From: Ideonella sp.
Lineage (GTDB): Bacteria > Pseudomonadota > Gammaproteobacteria > Burkholderiales > Burkholderiaceae_C
DNA length: 64,000 nucleotides
NCBI GenBank assembly: GCA_015075165.1
Contig: JABTUY010000008.1
Coordinates: forward strand, 1-64,000
Reading direction: 5' to 3'
In this document: positions 53,762-62,710 of the stretch, one piece after another
Position numbering within the stretch: the first letter of the stretch is position 1
Layout: every line of letters begins with the position of its first letter
Translations under genes and position numbers: made by a program
The notes under the pieces: model-generated
The model's input: only the letters and a program-made list of their open reading frames with translations
What the model was told of the DNA's origin: nothing
The model's database searches: none

Positions 53762-54850
53762 ATGCAGCTGCGCGCCGATCAACTCGCCGCCGCGCTCGAG
53801 CGCGGCCTGCGGCCGATCTACACGATCCACGGCGACGAGCCGCTGCTGGCGCAGGAGGCCGGCGACCGCATCCGCCAGGCGGCGCGCGCGGCCGGCTACA
53901 GCGAGCGCAAGGTGTTCAGCATCAGCGGCGCGCACTTCGACTGGTCGGGCCTGCTCGGTGCGTCGCAGGCGATGAGCCTGTTCGCCGAGCGGCAGCTGAT
54001 CGAGATCCGCATCCCTGGCGGCAAGCCCGGCAAGGAGGGCTCCGAGGCGCTGCAGCGCTACTGCGACGCGCTGTCGGACGAGGTGCTGACGCTCGTGCAC
54101 CTGCCGCAGCTCGACCGCCAGCAGCAGGCCAGCGCGTGGTTCGCCGCGCTCGACGGCGCCGGCGTCAGCGTGCGCATCGACCCGGTCGAGCGCAAGGCGC
54201 TGCCGCAGTGGATCGCGCAGCGGCTCGCCGCGCAAGGCCAGCGCGTGCAAGGCGGCGACGCCGGCGCGCAGACGCTGGCGTTCTTTGCCGACCGCGTCGA
54301 AGGCAATCTGCTGGCCGCACACCAGGAGTTGCAGAAGATCGCGCTGCTGTACCCCCAGGGCGAGCTGAGCTTCGAGCAGGTCGAGGCCTCGGTGCTCAAC
54401 GTGGCGCGCTACGACGTGTTCAAGCTCGGCGAGGCCGTGCTCGCGGGGCAGACCGCGCGCGTGCTGCGCATGCTCGACGGGCTGCGCGCCGAGGGCGCGG
54501 CGCCGGTGCTGGTGCACTGGACGCTGGCCGAGGACATTCGCGCGCTCAGGCGCGCCAAAGATGCCGTCGCCCAGGGCAAGCCGCTGCCGATGGCGCTGCG
54601 CGAGGCGCGCGTGTGGGGCCCGAAAGAGCGCCTGTTCGAACGCCTGGTGCCGCTGCTGGCCGAGCACACGCTGGCGCATTGGGTCGAGGCCGCCAGCGTC
54701 TGCGACGGCCTGATCAAGGGTCTGAAGCATCCGCACTGGCCGCTCGACCCCTGGGACGGCTTGAAGCGTCTGGCGCTGATGGTGACCCAGCACACCGCCG
54801 CGCTGAAACCGGCGCAGCCGCTGCGGTTGGCGTTGCAGGCGTCGTTCTGA
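53762..54850 (+). CDS. holA: DNA polymerase III subunit delta
   Basis: HolA is the clamp-opening wrench of the clamp loader. The N-terminal lead IYTIHGDEPLLAQEAGDRIRQAA, the central RYDVFKLGEAVLAG segment and the helical C-terminal collar domain are typical. Length is 362. It follows lptE by four bases, ending the leuS-lptE-holA string. Confidence 0.92.
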   Translation: MQLRADQLAAALERGLRPIYTIHGDEPLLAQEAGDRIRQAARAAGYSERKVFSISGAHFDWSGLLGASQAMSLFAERQLIEIRIPGGKPGKEGSEALQRYCDALSDEVLTLVHLPQLDRQQQASAWFAALDGAGVSVRIDPVERKALPQWIAQRLAAQGQRVQGGDAGAQTLAFFADRVEGNLLAAHQELQKIALLYPQGELSFEQVEASVLNVARYDVFKLGEAVLAGQTARVLRMLDGLRAEGAAPVLVHWTLAEDIRALRRAKDAVAQGKPLPMALREARVWGPKERLFERLVPLLAEHTLAHWVEAASVCDGLIKGLKHPHWPLDPWDGLKRLALMVTQHTAALKPAQPLRLALQASF

Positions 54851-54977
54851 GCGCGCCCCCAGGCCCGCCCCCCGCGCCGGGTCAAGCGAAGTGGCGGAGC
54901 CACATTTGCTCGAGCAGCCTGCGGGCTCGTCGGCACCGGTCGCGCGTGTACCACCGGGCCCGGAACTGCCGCCTTTT

Positions 54978-55946
54978 CTAGTAGCCTCGGGTGCGGTCGA
55001 TCAGGTGCGCAATCGGCGTGCCGTCGACCAGCGCCTGCACATTCGCGGCCACCACCGCCGCTGCGCTGCGCGGGTCGGTCAGCGCCGCCACGTGCGGCAA
55101 CACCGTCACATGCGGGTGGCGCCAGAACGGGTGACCGGCGTCGAGCGGCTCGTGCTCGAACACGTCGAGCACCGCGTGCCCGATCTGGCCGCTGCCGAGC
55201 GCCGCGCGCAGGTCGGCCTCGACCACGTGCGCGCCGCGCCCGAGGTTGACCACCGCGGCGCCGCGCGGCATCGCCTTGAAGCAGCGCGCGTCGAGCAGGC
55301 CGCGCGTGTCGGGCGTCAGTGGCAGCAGGTTGACGATGATCGAGCTGCTCGCCAGCAACGGCCACAGCGCATCGGGGCCGTGCACATGCGCCACGCCATC
55401 GCGCCGCTCGCGTCCGCCGTCGGGTCTGCCATCGTATTCGCCTTCGGCGCGCGTCCACGCCGTGACACGGTAGCCCTGCCGCACCAGCGCCGCGGCGCAG
55501 GCGCGGCCCATGTGGCCGAGGCCGAGCAGGCCGATCGGCAGGTCCTCGGCGCGGCGCTGCGGCAGCTCGCGCCACACCGCCTTGCGCTGCTGGCGCTGGT
55601 AGACGAAGAAGCCGCGGTGCAGCGACAGCACCGCCCACAGCGCGGTCTCGGCCATCGCGGTGGCCAGCGCCGGGTCGACCATGCGCGCGATCGGCACGTC
55701 GCGCGGCAGCGTGTCGTCGGCGAGCAGTCGGTCGACGCCGGCCCACAGCGACTGGATCAGCCGCAGCGCCGGCAGGCCGCGCAGGCTGCCGGGCGGCGGA
55801 TTGGCGACGATGGCCACCGACACCCGCGTGCGATCGAACAGTTCGTCGGCCACCACTAGGTGGTGCTGCGGCATCGCCTGCGTCAGCAGCGCGCGCCAGC
55901 GGTCGCGCTCGGTGGCGTCGAAACTACCGGTCAGCAGCAGGTTCAT
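54978..55946 (-). CDS. ghrA: Glyoxylate/hydroxypyruvate reductase A-like dehydrogenase
   Basis: The 322-residue D-2-hydroxyacid dehydrogenase has the NAD(P) motif IGLLGLGHMGRACAAALV and substrate Arg in VVNLGRGAHVV. Also present are catalytic Glu in DVFEHEPL and His in VLPHVAALT. It should reduce glyoxylate or hydroxypyruvate. Its ATG overlaps the pncC stop (ATGA), closing a coupled thiL-pgpA-pncC-ghrA chain. Confidence 0.87.
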   Translation of the reverse strand: MNLLLTGSFDATERDRWRALLTQAMPQHHLVVADELFDRTRVSVAIVANPPPGSLRGLPALRLIQSLWAGVDRLLADDTLPRDVPIARMVDPALATAMAETALWAVLSLHRGFFVYQRQQRKAVWRELPQRRAEDLPIGLLGLGHMGRACAAALVRQGYRVTAWTRAEGEYDGRPDGGRERRDGVAHVHGPDALWPLLASSSIIVNLLPLTPDTRGLLDARCFKAMPRGAAVVNLGRGAHVVEADLRAALGSGQIGHAVLDVFEHEPLDAGHPFWRHPHVTVLPHVAALTDPRSAAAVVAANVQALVDGTPIAHLIDRTRGY

Positions 55947-56488
55947 GCCGGTGCGTGTGGCTTCCCGTGCTCCGCATCGGGGCGCGCCGCACGCCAGCGC
56001 GCGAGCAGGCCCTGCAGCGCATGCGTCACCGTGGCGGCGCGCACCTGCACGCGGTCGCCGTCGAAGCGACAGCGCTCACTGCTGAGCTCGACCCCGCCAT
56101 CGGCGCGGCGCAGCGCGAAGCCGAACCACACCGTGCCCACCGGCTTGGCGGCACTGCCGCCGCCGGGGCCCGCGACGCCGGTGACGGCCACTGCGAGGTC
56201 GGTGCCGCTGGAGGCGAGCACGCCCGCGGCCATCGCGCGGGCCACCGGCTCGCTGACGGCGCCGTGCGTGTCGAGCAGCGCACGCGGCACGCCGAGCAGC
56301 GCCACTTTGGCCTCGTTGCTGTAGCTGACGATGCCGCGCTCGAACCAATCGCTCGAACCGGCCAGGTCGGTACAGGCGGCGGCGATCATGCCGCCGCTGC
56401 AGCTCTCGGCGCAGGCCATGCGCGCGCCGCGCGCGCGCAGCGCGTCGGCCAACTCGACCACCAACGGATGCACGCCGCACGCGCTCAC
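55943..56488 (-). CDS. pncC: Nicotinamide-nucleotide amidohydrolase (CinA C-terminal type)
   Basis: The 181 residues form the CinA-C domain: ACAESCSGGMIAAACTDLAGSS, FERGIVSYSNEAKVALLGV, HGAVSEPVARAMAAG and VTGVAGPGGGSAAKPVGTVWFG. It converts NMN to nicotinate mononucleotide and ammonia. The start is GTG, which overlaps the stop of a mini-ORF in the repeat upstream (GTGA). The Shine-Dalgarno GGAGG eight bases before it is supplied by the end of the repeat unit. Confidence 0.92.
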   Translation of the reverse strand: MSACGVHPLVVELADALRARGARMACAESCSGGMIAAACTDLAGSSDWFERGIVSYSNEAKVALLGVPRALLDTHGAVSEPVARAMAAGVLASSGTDLAVAVTGVAGPGGGSAAKPVGTVWFGFALRRADGGVELSSERCRFDGDRVQVRAATVTHALQGLLARWRAARPDAEHGKPHAPA

Positions 56489-56550
56489 TGCACGATCCTC
56501 CGCGCTGCGCGCTGCGGGATTCGCGCTTCGGAGCGGCCGTGCGCGCTCAT
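56485..56550 (-). CDS. Repeat-encoded 21-codon mini-ORF 2 before pncC
   Basis: The minus strand reads [18 protein letters not shown] then IVQ and stop. The ATG overlaps the stop of mini-ORF 1 (ATGA), and the TGA overlaps the GTG of pncC (GTGA). GGAGG lies eight bases before its ATG, inside the previous copy. Expression is not shown; a product may matter less than keeping ribosomes moving. Confidence 0.45.
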   Translation of the reverse strand: MSAHGRSEARIPQRAARRIVQ

Positions 56551-56612
56551 CGACGCGCCCTCCGCGCTGCGCGCTGCGGGATTCGCGCTTCGGAGCGGCC
56601 GTGCGCGCTCAT
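56497..56612. repeat. Two identical 54-bp repeat units between pgpA and pncC
   Basis: Units at 56497-56550 and 56559-56612 are identical over 54 bases with a 62-base period. A diverged pair lies between surA and rsmA (62656-62772). The units end (plus strand) in GCTCAT, which overlaps the pgpA stop codon, and start CCTCC, the complement of a Shine-Dalgarno sequence. Confidence 0.9.
56547..56612 (-). CDS. Repeat-encoded 21-codon mini-ORF 1 after pgpA
   Basis: The minus strand reads [18 protein letters not shown] then ARR and stop. Its ATG overlaps the pgpA stop as ATGA, and its own stop overlaps the ATG of mini-ORF 2. It is basic (Arg-rich) and has a near relative before rsmA ([18 protein letters not shown]). 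Real translation is inferred only from the overlap architecture. Confidence 0.45.
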   Translation of the reverse strand: MSAHGRSEARIPQRAARRARR

Positions 56613-57160
56613 GCCAACCGCCACAGTGCAATGACGATCAGCACGCACAGCGCGGCCACCAGGTCGTCGAGCAGGATGCCCAAGCCCTGCCAGGCGCCGA
56701 TCGGGTCGCCGGCACGCGCCTTGAACAGCTCGTCGGCCCAGCCCACCGGTCCGGGCTTGGCGACGTCGAACAACCGGAACAGCGCGAAAGCCGCCAGTTG
56801 CCCGAGCCAACCGGTGGGCATCACGAACCACAGCACCAGCCAGAACGCGAGCACCTCGTCCCAGACGATCACGCCCGGGTCGCTCTGGCGCAGCGCCTGC
56901 GCGCTGCGTGTGCATGCCCACCAGCCGAGCGCGAACGCCAGCAACAGCACGAGGCCCCACTGCGCTTCGCTGAGCCAACGCTGCAGCAGCAGGAAGGCGG
57001 CCCACGCCCACAGCGTGCCGGCGGTGCCCGCAGCTTTCGGGGCCAGACCGCTGCCGAAGCCGAGTGCGATCAGGTGCGCCGGATGCTCGAACAGGAAGCG
57101 CCGATCGGCGCGGCGCGGCGCAAAGCCCGCCGCGGGCGGCAAGTGCAGCACGCCCATCAT
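56609..57160 (-). CDS. pgpA: Phosphatidylglycerophosphatase A
   Basis: The 183-residue membrane enzyme dephosphorylates phosphatidylglycerophosphate in phospholipid synthesis. GFGSGLAPKAAGTAGTLWA and VIVWDEVLAFW are the family motifs; FRLFDVAKPGPVGWADEL follows. Its ATG overlaps the thiL stop (ATGATG), and its stop overlaps the first repeat mini-ORF. Confidence 0.92.
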   Translation of the reverse strand: MMGVLHLPPAAGFAPRRADRRFLFEHPAHLIALGFGSGLAPKAAGTAGTLWAWAAFLLLQRWLSEAQWGLVLLLAFALGWWACTRSAQALRQSDPGVIVWDEVLAFWLVLWFVMPTGWLGQLAAFALFRLFDVAKPGPVGWADELFKARAGDPIGAWQGLGILLDDLVAALCVLIVIALWRLA

Positions 57161-58143
57161 GTCGGCTCCCAATCCGACGCGAAGTGGTCGAACCCGCGCG
57201 TCGCCCGCGCGGTGGTGCGCCCGTCGGGCCAGGCGACGCGCAAGCCGCGCTCGGGCAGCAGTTCGCCGATACAGCTGACAGCAACTCCGGACTCGGCGGC
57301 GGCCTGGCGCACCGCCGCGCGAGCGGTGCGCGGCGCGCTGAACAGCAGCTCGTAGTCGTCGCCGCCCTCGAGCAGACAGGTGCGCAGCAGTGCGTCGGGC
57401 TGTGTCGCCAGCTCGGGCGACCGGGGCAGGGCAGCGAACTCGAGCCGGGCGCCCACGCCCGAGCGCTGCAGCACATGGCCAAGATCGCCGCTCAGACCAT
57501 CGCTCAGGTCGATCGCCGCATGCGCGATGCCGCGCAGCCGCTGCCCGAGCGCCACCCGCGGCTGCGGCCACTCCATCGCGCGACGCACGCGCGCGAACGC
57601 CTCGCCCGGCACCGCGGCACGGTCGCGCAGCACCTCGAGCGCCAGCCGGGCGTCGCCCAGGCCGCGGCCGGGCGCGTGGCTGACCCAGAGGTCGTCGCCC
57701 GCGCGCGCCGCATCGCGCCGCAACGCCTGCGCCGGCGGCACCTCACCCATTACCGTGATGCCCACCGCCAGCGGGCCGGCGGTGGTGTCGCCACCCACTA
57801 GCTCGATGCCGTGCGCATCGGCCAGCGCGAACAGGCCATCGGCAAAGCCCTGCAGGAACGCTTCGTCGACGCGCGGCAGCGCCAGCATCAGCGAGAACGC
57901 CACCGGCGTGGCGCCGCAGGCCGCAAGGTCGCTCAGGTTGACGGCCAGCGACTTGTGGCCCAGCGCGTTCGGCGCCACGGTGGAGACGAAGTGCCGGCCT
58001 TCGACCAGCAGATCGCTCGACACCGCCCACTGCAGGCCGGGCGTCGGCGCCAGCAGCGCGCAGTCGTCGCCGATGCCCAGCACCGCGCGTCGGGTGGGCC
58101 GCGTGAAATACCTTGCGATCAGATCGAACTCACCCAGCGGCAT
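57157..58143 (-). CDS. thiL: Thiamine-monophosphate kinase
   Basis: ThiL phosphorylates thiamine monophosphate to the active diphosphate. The start MPLGEFDLIARYF, the Mg/ATP motifs VLGIGDDCALL and DLLVEGRHF, NLSDLAACGATP, and AIDLSDGLSGDL are clear. It is 328 residues long. The open frame runs far upstream, but this ATG matches the family start. The order thiL-pgpA-pncC is common in proteobacteria. It is divergent from maeB. Confidence 0.94.
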   Translation of the reverse strand: MPLGEFDLIARYFTRPTRRAVLGIGDDCALLAPTPGLQWAVSSDLLVEGRHFVSTVAPNALGHKSLAVNLSDLAACGATPVAFSLMLALPRVDEAFLQGFADGLFALADAHGIELVGGDTTAGPLAVGITVMGEVPPAQALRRDAARAGDDLWVSHAPGRGLGDARLALEVLRDRAAVPGEAFARVRRAMEWPQPRVALGQRLRGIAHAAIDLSDGLSGDLGHVLQRSGVGARLEFAALPRSPELATQPDALLRTCLLEGGDDYELLFSAPRTARAAVRQAAAESGVAVSCIGELLPERGLRVAWPDGRTTARATRGFDHFASDWEPT

Positions 58144-58214
58144 CGCCCGGATTGTGGCGCAGCCTGTGCAGGGGTCGGCAGTGAGGTGCGGCGCCCGAAA
58201 CGCGGGCGCGCTCC

Positions 58215-58220
58215 TACAAT
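58215..58220 (+). promoter_or_regulatory. -10 box of maeB
   Basis: TACAAT lies 31 bases before the maeB ATG in the same CTCCTACAATC context as the leuS box. The -35 hexamer is weak. Confidence 0.45.
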
Positions 58221-58251
58221 CCGCGACCCGTACCTTCGGGCCCCACGCGCC

Positions 58252-60549
58252 ATGTCCAGCTACGAAGCCAAACGCGCCGAGTTGCGCCGCGCCGCGCTCG
58301 AGTACCACGAGTTCCCGACCCCGGGCAAGGTGGCGATCGCACCGACCAAGCAACTGATCAACCAACGCGACCTGGCGCTGGCCTACTCGCCCGGCGTTGC
58401 GGCGGCCTGCGAGGAGATCGTCGCCGACCCGGCCAATGCCCACCGCTACACCGCGCGTGCCAATCTGGTGGCGGTGGTGACCAACGGCACCGCGGTGCTG
58501 GGGCTCGGCGACATCGGGCCGCTGGCTGCCAAGCCGGTGATGGAAGGCAAGGGCGTGCTGTTCAAGAAGTTCGCCGGTATCGACGTGTTCGACATCGAGC
58601 TCAACGAGCGCAACCTCGACAAGCTGGTCGACGTGATCGCGGCGCTCGAGCCGACCTTCGGCGGCATCAACCTCGAGGACATCAAGGCACCCGATTGCTT
58701 CTACGTCGAACGCAAGCTGCGCGAGCGTCTGCAGATTCCGGTCTTCCACGACGACCAGCACGGCACCGCGATCGTCGTCGGCGCCGCGCTGCTCAACGGC
58801 CTGAAGGTGGTGGGCAAGCGCATTGCCGAGGTCAAGCTCGTCGCCTCCGGCGCCGGCGCCGCAGCGCTGGCGTGCCTGAAGCTGCTGATGAAGCTCGGCC
58901 TGCCGCGCGAGAACATCTGGGTCACCGACCTCGCCGGCGTGGTCTACAAGGGCCGCACCGAGCTGATGGACCCGGACAAGCAGGCGTTCGTGCAGGACAC
59001 CGCGCTGCGCACGCTGGCCGAGGTGATCGCCGGCGCCGACGTGTTCCTCGGCCTGTCGGCCGGCGGCGTGCTGAAGCCCGAGATGGTGCGCGCGATGGCG
59101 GCCCGGCCGCTGATCTTCGCGCTCGCCAATCCCACGCCCGAGATCATGCCCGAGGACGTGCAGGCGGTGCGCAGCGACGCGGTGATGGCCACCGGCCGCA
59201 CCGACTACCCGAACCAGGTCAACAACGTGCTGTGCTTCCCGTACATCTTCCGCGGCGCACTCGACTGCGGCGCGACGACGATCAACGATGCAATGGAAGT
59301 GGCCACCGTGCACGCGCTGGCCGAGCTGGCGCAGGCCGAGCAGAGCGACGTGGTGGCCGCGGCGTACGCGGGCTCGACGCTGAGCTTCGGGCCGGAGTAC
59401 CTGATCCCCAAGCCGTTCGACCCGCGGCTGATGATGCGCGTGGCGCCGGCGGTCGCGCAGGCCGCGCAGGAGTCCGGTGTGGCGCTGCGGCCGATCGCCG
59501 ACATGGATGCGTACCGCGAGAAGCTGCAGACCTTCGTCTACGCCTCGGGCACGACGATGAAGCCGATCTTCACGCTGGCCAAGCGTGCGGCGCGCAAGCG
59601 CGTGGTGTTCTGCGAGGGCGAAGAGGAGCGCGTGCTGCGCGCGGTGCAGGTGGTGGTCGACGAAGGGCTGGCGCGCCCCACGTTGCTCGGCCGGCCGCCG
59701 GTGATCGCGCAGCGCTGCGAGAAGTTCGGGCTGCGCCTGCTGGCCGGGCGCGACTACGACGTGGTCAACACCGACCACGACGAGCGCTACCGCGACTACT
59801 GGCAGACCTATCACCGCCTGACCGAGCGCAAGGGCGTGACGGCGCAGTTCGCCAAGATCGAGATGCGGCGCCGGCTCACGCTGATCGGCTCGATGCTGCT
59901 GCACAAGGGCGAGGTCGACGGCCTCATCTGCGGCACCTGGGGCAGCACCGCGATGCATCTGGTGTTCATCGACCAGGTGGTCGGCAAGCGCGCCGGCGTG
60001 AAGACCTACGCCTGCATGAACGGGTTGATGCTGCCCGGTCGCCAGGTGTTCCTGGTCGACACCCATGTCAACGCCGACCCGAGCGCCGACGAGATCGCCG
60101 AGATCACCGTGATGGCCGCCGAGGAAATGCGCCGCTTCGGCCTGCACCCGAAGGCGGCGTTGCTGTCGCACTCGAACTTCGGCTCCAGCAACCTGCCGTC
60201 GGCGGTGAAGATGCGCAACGCGCTACCGCTGGTGCGCGAGATGGCACCGTGGCTCGAGGTCGACGGCGAGATGCACGGCGACGCCGCGCTCGACGCCGGG
60301 TACCGCCAAGCGCTGATGCCGCGCACCACGCTGACCGGCGAGGCCAACCTGCTGGTGCTGCCGGATATCGACAGCGCCAACATCGCCTACAACCTGCTGA
60401 AGCAGGCCGCCGGCGGCGGCATCGCGATCGGGCCGATCCTGATGGGGCCAGCCAAGCCGGCGCACATCCTGACGCCGTCGACCACCGTGCGGCGCATCGT
60501 CAACATGACCGCGGTGACGGTTGCCGACGCCAACGCTGCGCGCGGCTGA
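58252..60549 (+). CDS. maeB: NADP-dependent malic enzyme with phosphotransacetylase-like domain
   Basis: MaeB makes pyruvate and CO2 from malate with NADP+. The first about 420 residues are the malic-enzyme part ([48 protein letters not shown]). The last about 330 residues form a phosphotransacetylase-like regulatory domain ([34 protein letters not shown]) that binds acetyl-CoA in relatives. The 765 residues fit the long MaeB class. Confidence 0.95.
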   Translation: MSSYEAKRAELRRAALEYHEFPTPGKVAIAPTKQLINQRDLALAYSPGVAAACEEIVADPANAHRYTARANLVAVVTNGTAVLGLGDIGPLAAKPVMEGKGVLFKKFAGIDVFDIELNERNLDKLVDVIAALEPTFGGINLEDIKAPDCFYVERKLRERLQIPVFHDDQHGTAIVVGAALLNGLKVVGKRIAEVKLVASGAGAAALACLKLLMKLGLPRENIWVTDLAGVVYKGRTELMDPDKQAFVQDTALRTLAEVIAGADVFLGLSAGGVLKPEMVRAMAARPLIFALANPTPEIMPEDVQAVRSDAVMATGRTDYPNQVNNVLCFPYIFRGALDCGATTINDAMEVATVHALAELAQAEQSDVVAAAYAGSTLSFGPEYLIPKPFDPRLMMRVAPAVAQAAQESGVALRPIADMDAYREKLQTFVYASGTTMKPIFTLAKRAARKRVVFCEGEEERVLRAVQVVVDEGLARPTLLGRPPVIAQRCEKFGLRLLAGRDYDVVNTDHDERYRDYWQTYHRLTERKGVTAQFAKIEMRRRLTLIGSMLLHKGEVDGLICGTWGSTAMHLVFIDQVVGKRAGVKTYACMNGLMLPGRQVFLVDTHVNADPSADEIAEITVMAAEEMRRFGLHPKAALLSHSNFGSSNLPSAVKMRNALPLVREMAPWLEVDGEMHGDAALDAGYRQALMPRTTLTGEANLLVLPDIDSANIAYNLLKQAAGGGIAIGPILMGPAKPAHILTPSTTVRRIVNMTAVTVADANAARG

Positions 60550-60682
60550 AACTTCGAGATCTACTTTACGCGCTCGGCGAAGGCTTGCTGCAGCTGCGCA
60601 ATTTCATCCGGGCCGCGGCCTGAATCGGATGTGTGCGCACGCCAATGAACCCTGTCAACTGCCCAACATTTAGGCAACCGAC

Positions 60683-60711
60683 TTGAGATTTCGTACCCGT
60701 TCCGGTACGAT
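60683..60711 (+). promoter_or_regulatory. Sigma-70 promoter with overlapping palindromic operator
   Basis: TTGAGA (60683-60688), a 17-base spacer and TACGAT (60706-60711) form the best promoter in the window. Within it lies a perfect 7-bp inverted repeat with a 6-base centre, TCGTACC/CGTTCC/GGTACGA (60691-60710). It covers the spacer and most of the -10, as a repressor site would. It drives the ribonuclease-barstar pair. Confidence 0.65.
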
Positions 60712-60738
60712 TACTTGTTCAAAGTTCAGGGTTTACCC

Positions 60739-61149
60739 GTGGATTGGACCATTCGGTCAGTGCTGTCGGGGTCAGTTCTAAAGTTAGGGCTTGCTACAGC
60801 AATCATCGCTTCGGCGGTGTCGTTCGGACAGGTTCAGGCCAAGGGGCCGGTCACGGCGAGTGAGCCGGTGGCACTGGCGGAGTTGCCCCGCGAGGCGCAG
60901 CAGACCGAGCAGCTCATTCGAGCCGGAGGTCCGTTTCCCTTCGTCAAGGACGGCGTGACGTTCGGCAATCGCGAACGACTGCTGCCGCGACGAGCGCGCG
61001 GGTTCTATCGCGAGTACACCGTTCCCACGCCCGGAGCCCGCAACCGGGGCGCCCGCCGCATCGTCTGCGGCGGCACCCAGGCCAGGCAGCCCGAGATTTG
61101 TTACTACAGCGAAGACCACTACGCGAGCTTTCGCCGGATCGCCCCGTGA
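60739..61149 (+). CDS. Secreted guanyl-type ribonuclease (barnase/RNase Sa superfamily)
   Basis: The 136-residue precursor has a signal peptide (to about AQA at 35). A small ribonuclease domain follows with putative catalytic Glu92 (FYREYTV), Arg107 (GARRIVCGG) and His127 (SEDHYASF). A Cys110-Cys121 pair may form a disulfide. It would cleave RNA outside the cytoplasm. The start is the GTG at 60739; a TTG at 60715 is less likely. The barstar gene follows by about 50 bases, giving a toxin-immunity layout. Base use is lower in GC than its neighbours near the start. Confidence 0.82.
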   Translation: MDWTIRSVLSGSVLKLGLATAIIASAVSFGQVQAKGPVTASEPVALAELPREAQQTEQLIRAGGPFPFVKDGVTFGNRERLLPRRARGFYREYTVPTPGARNRGARRIVCGGTQARQPEICYYSEDHYASFRRIAP

Positions 61150-61198
61150 GCCTTCAGATCGACGAAGACCCTTCCTGAACGTCCAAAGGACCGTGGCC

Positions 61199-61765
61199 AT
61201 GTTGCTCCAGACAGTCCGCCCCAACATCGTTCAATCGATCCGCGCCTATCGCGTCGATGACCTGATGCAGGCCGCCGAGGCCGCGGGCCAGCACTTTCTG
61301 TACGCCGATCTGTCGGCGGCGCAATCGAAGCAGGAGGTGCTCGACAAGATCGCCGAGTCGTTCCTGTTCCCGAACCACTTCGGCAAGAACCTCGACGCGC
61401 TGTACGACTGCATGACCGATCTGGTGCACAAGGCCGGCGCACAACCGGGCTTCGTCGTCGTGCTCGAGCAGTTGCCCGACAACGCCCGTTTCGACCGCGA
61501 GGCGCGCGAGCAGCTGCTCGACGTCTTCCGCGACGCCGCCGACTTCTGGGCCGAGCGCCGCATCGCGTTCCGCTGCTTCTATTCGTTCGCGGTGCCGCAC
61601 GGCTCCGACGCCGCGGCGTGGGAGCGCGGACACGAGGCCGCCGCGGTCGCCGACAAGCCGGCGCCGAAGGCGGTGTCGAAGAACGGCGTCAACCCGAACT
61701 TCGGCATGAACATGCCGCTGATGAGCAGCGCGTTCGACACCGCGATGTGGTTGAACGCAGCCTGA
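61199..61765 (+). CDS. Barstar-family ribonuclease inhibitor
   Basis: The 188-residue cytosolic protein carries the barstar core: FLYADLSAAQSKQEVLDKIAES, FPNHFGKNLDALYDCMTDL, and a late strand-helix region FVVVLEQL. The Asp and Tyr of NLDALYD fit the barnase-binding helix. Residues beyond about 140 are an Ala/Pro/Lys-rich tail that ordinary barstars lack. AAAGGA stands eight bases before the ATG at 61199; the GTG at 61193 is too close to it. It should neutralise the preceding ribonuclease before export. Confidence 0.87.
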   Translation: MLLQTVRPNIVQSIRAYRVDDLMQAAEAAGQHFLYADLSAAQSKQEVLDKIAESFLFPNHFGKNLDALYDCMTDLVHKAGAQPGFVVVLEQLPDNARFDREAREQLLDVFRDAADFWAERRIAFRCFYSFAVPHGSDAAAWERGHEAAAVADKPAPKAVSKNGVNPNFGMNMPLMSSAFDTAMWLNAA

Positions 61766-61810
61766 CCCGCCCGCCAGCGCGGCCCGCAGCGGCCGCCACG
61801 CGCTGACACC

Positions 61811-61829
61811 GGCCCGCTTTGCGCGGGCC
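61811..61829. terminator. Hairpin between barstar and rsmA
   Basis: GGCCCGC, loop TTTGC and GCGGGCC form a 7-bp stem between the two convergent genes, followed by a weak TTGT. It is a modest terminator candidate. Confidence 0.45.
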
Positions 61830-61832
61830 TTG

Positions 61833-62597
61833 TCATTGGCGCCCGAGGCGGCCGGCCAGCGCGACGTATTCGGCCACCGGCACCTCCTCGGCGCGGCGTT
61901 GCACGTCGAAGGCGTCCGACACACCGGCCTCGTCGAGCCAGCGCCCGAGCGTGTGCCGCAGCAGCTTGCGCCGCTGCGAGAACGCGACCCGGACGATCTC
62001 CGATAGCCGCTCGACGTCGACCGGCGCCGCGGCGGCGCGCGGCACCATGCGCAGCACGGCCGAGTGCACGCGCGGCGGTGGCTCGAACGCCGGCGGCGGC
62101 ACGTCGAGCAACAGCTCGATCTCGTAGCGCCACTGCAGCATCACGCTCAGCCGCCCGTATTCGCGACCGCCGGGTTCAGCGGCGATGCGGTCGACCACCT
62201 CCTTCTGCAGCATCAGGTGCTGGTCGACGATGCGGTCGGCGCTGGCCAGCAGGTGGAACAGGATCGGCGTCGAGATGTTGTACGGCAGGTTGCCCACCAC
62301 GCGCAGCGCGCCGCCGGCCTCGTGCGCCAGGCGATCGAAATCCACCTGCAGCACGTCGCCCTGCACCAGCGTCACACCCGGCTGCGCGCGCCAGTGCGCT
62401 GCGAGATCGCGGTCGAGCTCGATCAGCGTCAGCTGCGCGCCGCTGGCGCGCAGCGCGCCGGTGAGCGCTCCGAGCCCCGGCCCGATCTCGACCACGCACT
62501 CGCCCGCGCGCGCGTCGACCGCACGCACGATGGCGTCGATGACGCCCGAGTCGATCAGGAAGTGCTGGCCGAAGCGCTTGCGCGCGACGTGGCTCAC
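61833..62597 (-). CDS. rsmA: 16S rRNA dimethyladenosine transferase (A1518/A1519)
   Basis: RsmA (KsgA) dimethylates two adenines near the 16S 3' end. [16 protein letters not shown], the SAM motif [12 protein letters not shown], the catalytic NLPYNISTP and the [13 protein letters not shown] region are present. It has 254 residues. The start is GTG, overlapping the stop of the repeat mini-ORF upstream (GTGA). It follows surA; pdxA, often between them in other proteobacteria, is absent. Confidence 0.96.
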   Translation of the reverse strand: MSHVARKRFGQHFLIDSGVIDAIVRAVDARAGECVVEIGPGLGALTGALRASGAQLTLIELDRDLAAHWRAQPGVTLVQGDVLQVDFDRLAHEAGGALRVVGNLPYNISTPILFHLLASADRIVDQHLMLQKEVVDRIAAEPGGREYGRLSVMLQWRYEIELLLDVPPPAFEPPPRVHSAVLRMVPRAAAAPVDVERLSEIVRVAFSQRRKLLRHTLGRWLDEAGVSDAFDVQRRAEEVPVAEYVALAGRLGRQ

Positions 62598-62710
62598 GGC
62601 CGGCGCGAGGATTGGACGCCGGGGCGCCCGTGGCGGCCGCGGTTCATTGGACGATGCTGCGCGTTGCGCGCTGCGGGATTCGCGCCTGGGAGCGGCCCGG
62701 CACGCCTCAT
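62594..62710 (-). CDS. Repeat-derived 38-codon mini-ORF before rsmA
   Basis: This starts at the ATG of the degraded second repeat copy (one-base insertion versus its neighbour shifts the frame). It reads [20 protein letters not shown] and more, and stops at a TGA that overlaps the GTG of rsmA as GTGA. The upstream copy's stop overlaps its ATG. It preserves the stop-start chain although the peptide differs from the pgpA/pncC copies. Confidence 0.4.
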   Translation of the reverse strand: MRRAGPLPGANPAARNAQHRPMNRGRHGRPGVQSSRRP

